Assembly (NCBI GenBank): GCA_963750395.1
Contig: CAVVQM010000009.1
Location: 62,001 to 126,000 of the forward strand
DNA from: JADJPO01 sp963750395
GTDB lineage: Bacteria > Actinomycetota > Actinomycetes > Actinomycetales > Kineosporiaceae
Length of the DNA stretch: 64,000 nucleotides
Reading direction: 5' to 3'
The notes under the pieces were generated by a model. The model saw nothing but the letters and a program-made list of their open reading frames with translations. It was not told where the DNA came from and searched no databases. How positions within the stretch are numbered: the first letter of the stretch is position 1; each line of letters begins with the position of its first letter. Shown here piece by piece: positions 63,926 through 64,000 of this stretch. Made by a program: the position numbers and the translations under genes.

Positions 63926-64000
63926 TCAGGCGGTATCGATCAGACGGTCCCGATCGAGACCGCCGCGCTCTGCGAGGTCACCCAACTGCGCAGGTCGCTG
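63926..64000 (-). CDS. Possible C-terminal end of a minus-strand gene
   Basis: An open frame enters from the right edge and ends QLGDLAERGGLDRDRLIDTA followed by TGA at 63926-63928. Codon pattern is plausible, but only 25 codons are visible and another reading cannot be excluded. Confidence 0.25.
   Translation of the reverse strand, partial: QRPAQLGDLAERGGLDRDRLIDTA

Noticed and set aside
1..64000. CRISPR array
   Set aside because: No series of regularly spaced repeats with unique spacers was seen; the tandem repeats present have no spacers.

Overview
The window is high-GC actinobacterial chromosome. Three marks point that way: a mycothiol synthase (mshD) beside a GlnR-type regulator, an HbhA-like gene behind its XRE regulator, and a desaturase/ferredoxin-reductase pair of the DesA3 type. 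Much of the gene content and local order recalls Mycobacterium (Rv0474-hbhA; ygfZ, nitrobindin, glnR, mshD; ppk1-mutT1). A probable PPi-dependent PEP carboxykinase and a polyphosphate/phosphate-uptake block would also fit Propionibacteriales. No species is claimed.

Layout. 1-4.1 kb (minus): HbhA-like protein (partial), XRE regulator, YgfZ, Fur-family regulator, nitrobindin, a membrane protein. 4.2-9.4 kb (plus): GlnR, MshD, Ppk1, MutT1. 9.7-15.2 kb: pstSCAB (plus) facing a DUF47-pitA pair (minus); pstSCAB is full of one-base indels although the protein segments between them are well preserved. 15.2-24 kb (minus): a membrane metallophosphoesterase, a DUF1508 protein with a histone-H1-like tail, a zincin, an ABC-2 permease, and an unusual hydrolase-ABC ATPase fusion. 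24-30 kb: Sua5, a proline-rich membrane protein, an HTH-nucleotidyltransferase gene, CitE/MaoC, and a NagZ-like lipoprotein.

30.06-37.28 kb is a small integrated island. It begins in the 3' end of a tRNA-Lys(TTT) gene, and a 39-bp copy of that 3' end closes it at 37244-37282. It carries an AbiE toxin-antitoxin pair with a candidate inverted-repeat operator, a membrane protein and a truncated TPR protein, and a tyrosine integrase. The integrase is interrupted by an IS1380-family element and has lost its catalytic C terminus, so the island looks immobile.

37.7-48.2 kb: a helical-repeat hypothetical, an old-yellow-enzyme homologue, a small TfoX-like protein, a TPR-LuxR regulator, a methyltransferase, DUF6069, an EamA exporter, and the PPi-PEPCK-like gene with three frameshifts. 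48.6-64 kb: desaturase and reductase behind twin TACG-N4-CGTA palindromes, glycogen phosphorylase, secreted M28 peptidase, the ask-asd operon, DUF5063, recR, an MBL-fold protein, serine hydrolase, dnaX, and the divergent SRP RNA gene.

More than a dozen genes carry single-base frameshifts, very dense in pstSCAB and the IS transposase and sparse elsewhere. Because the coding pattern resumes unchanged after each one, sequencing or assembly error explains most of them better than decay. The island's insertion and deletion are structural and look real.
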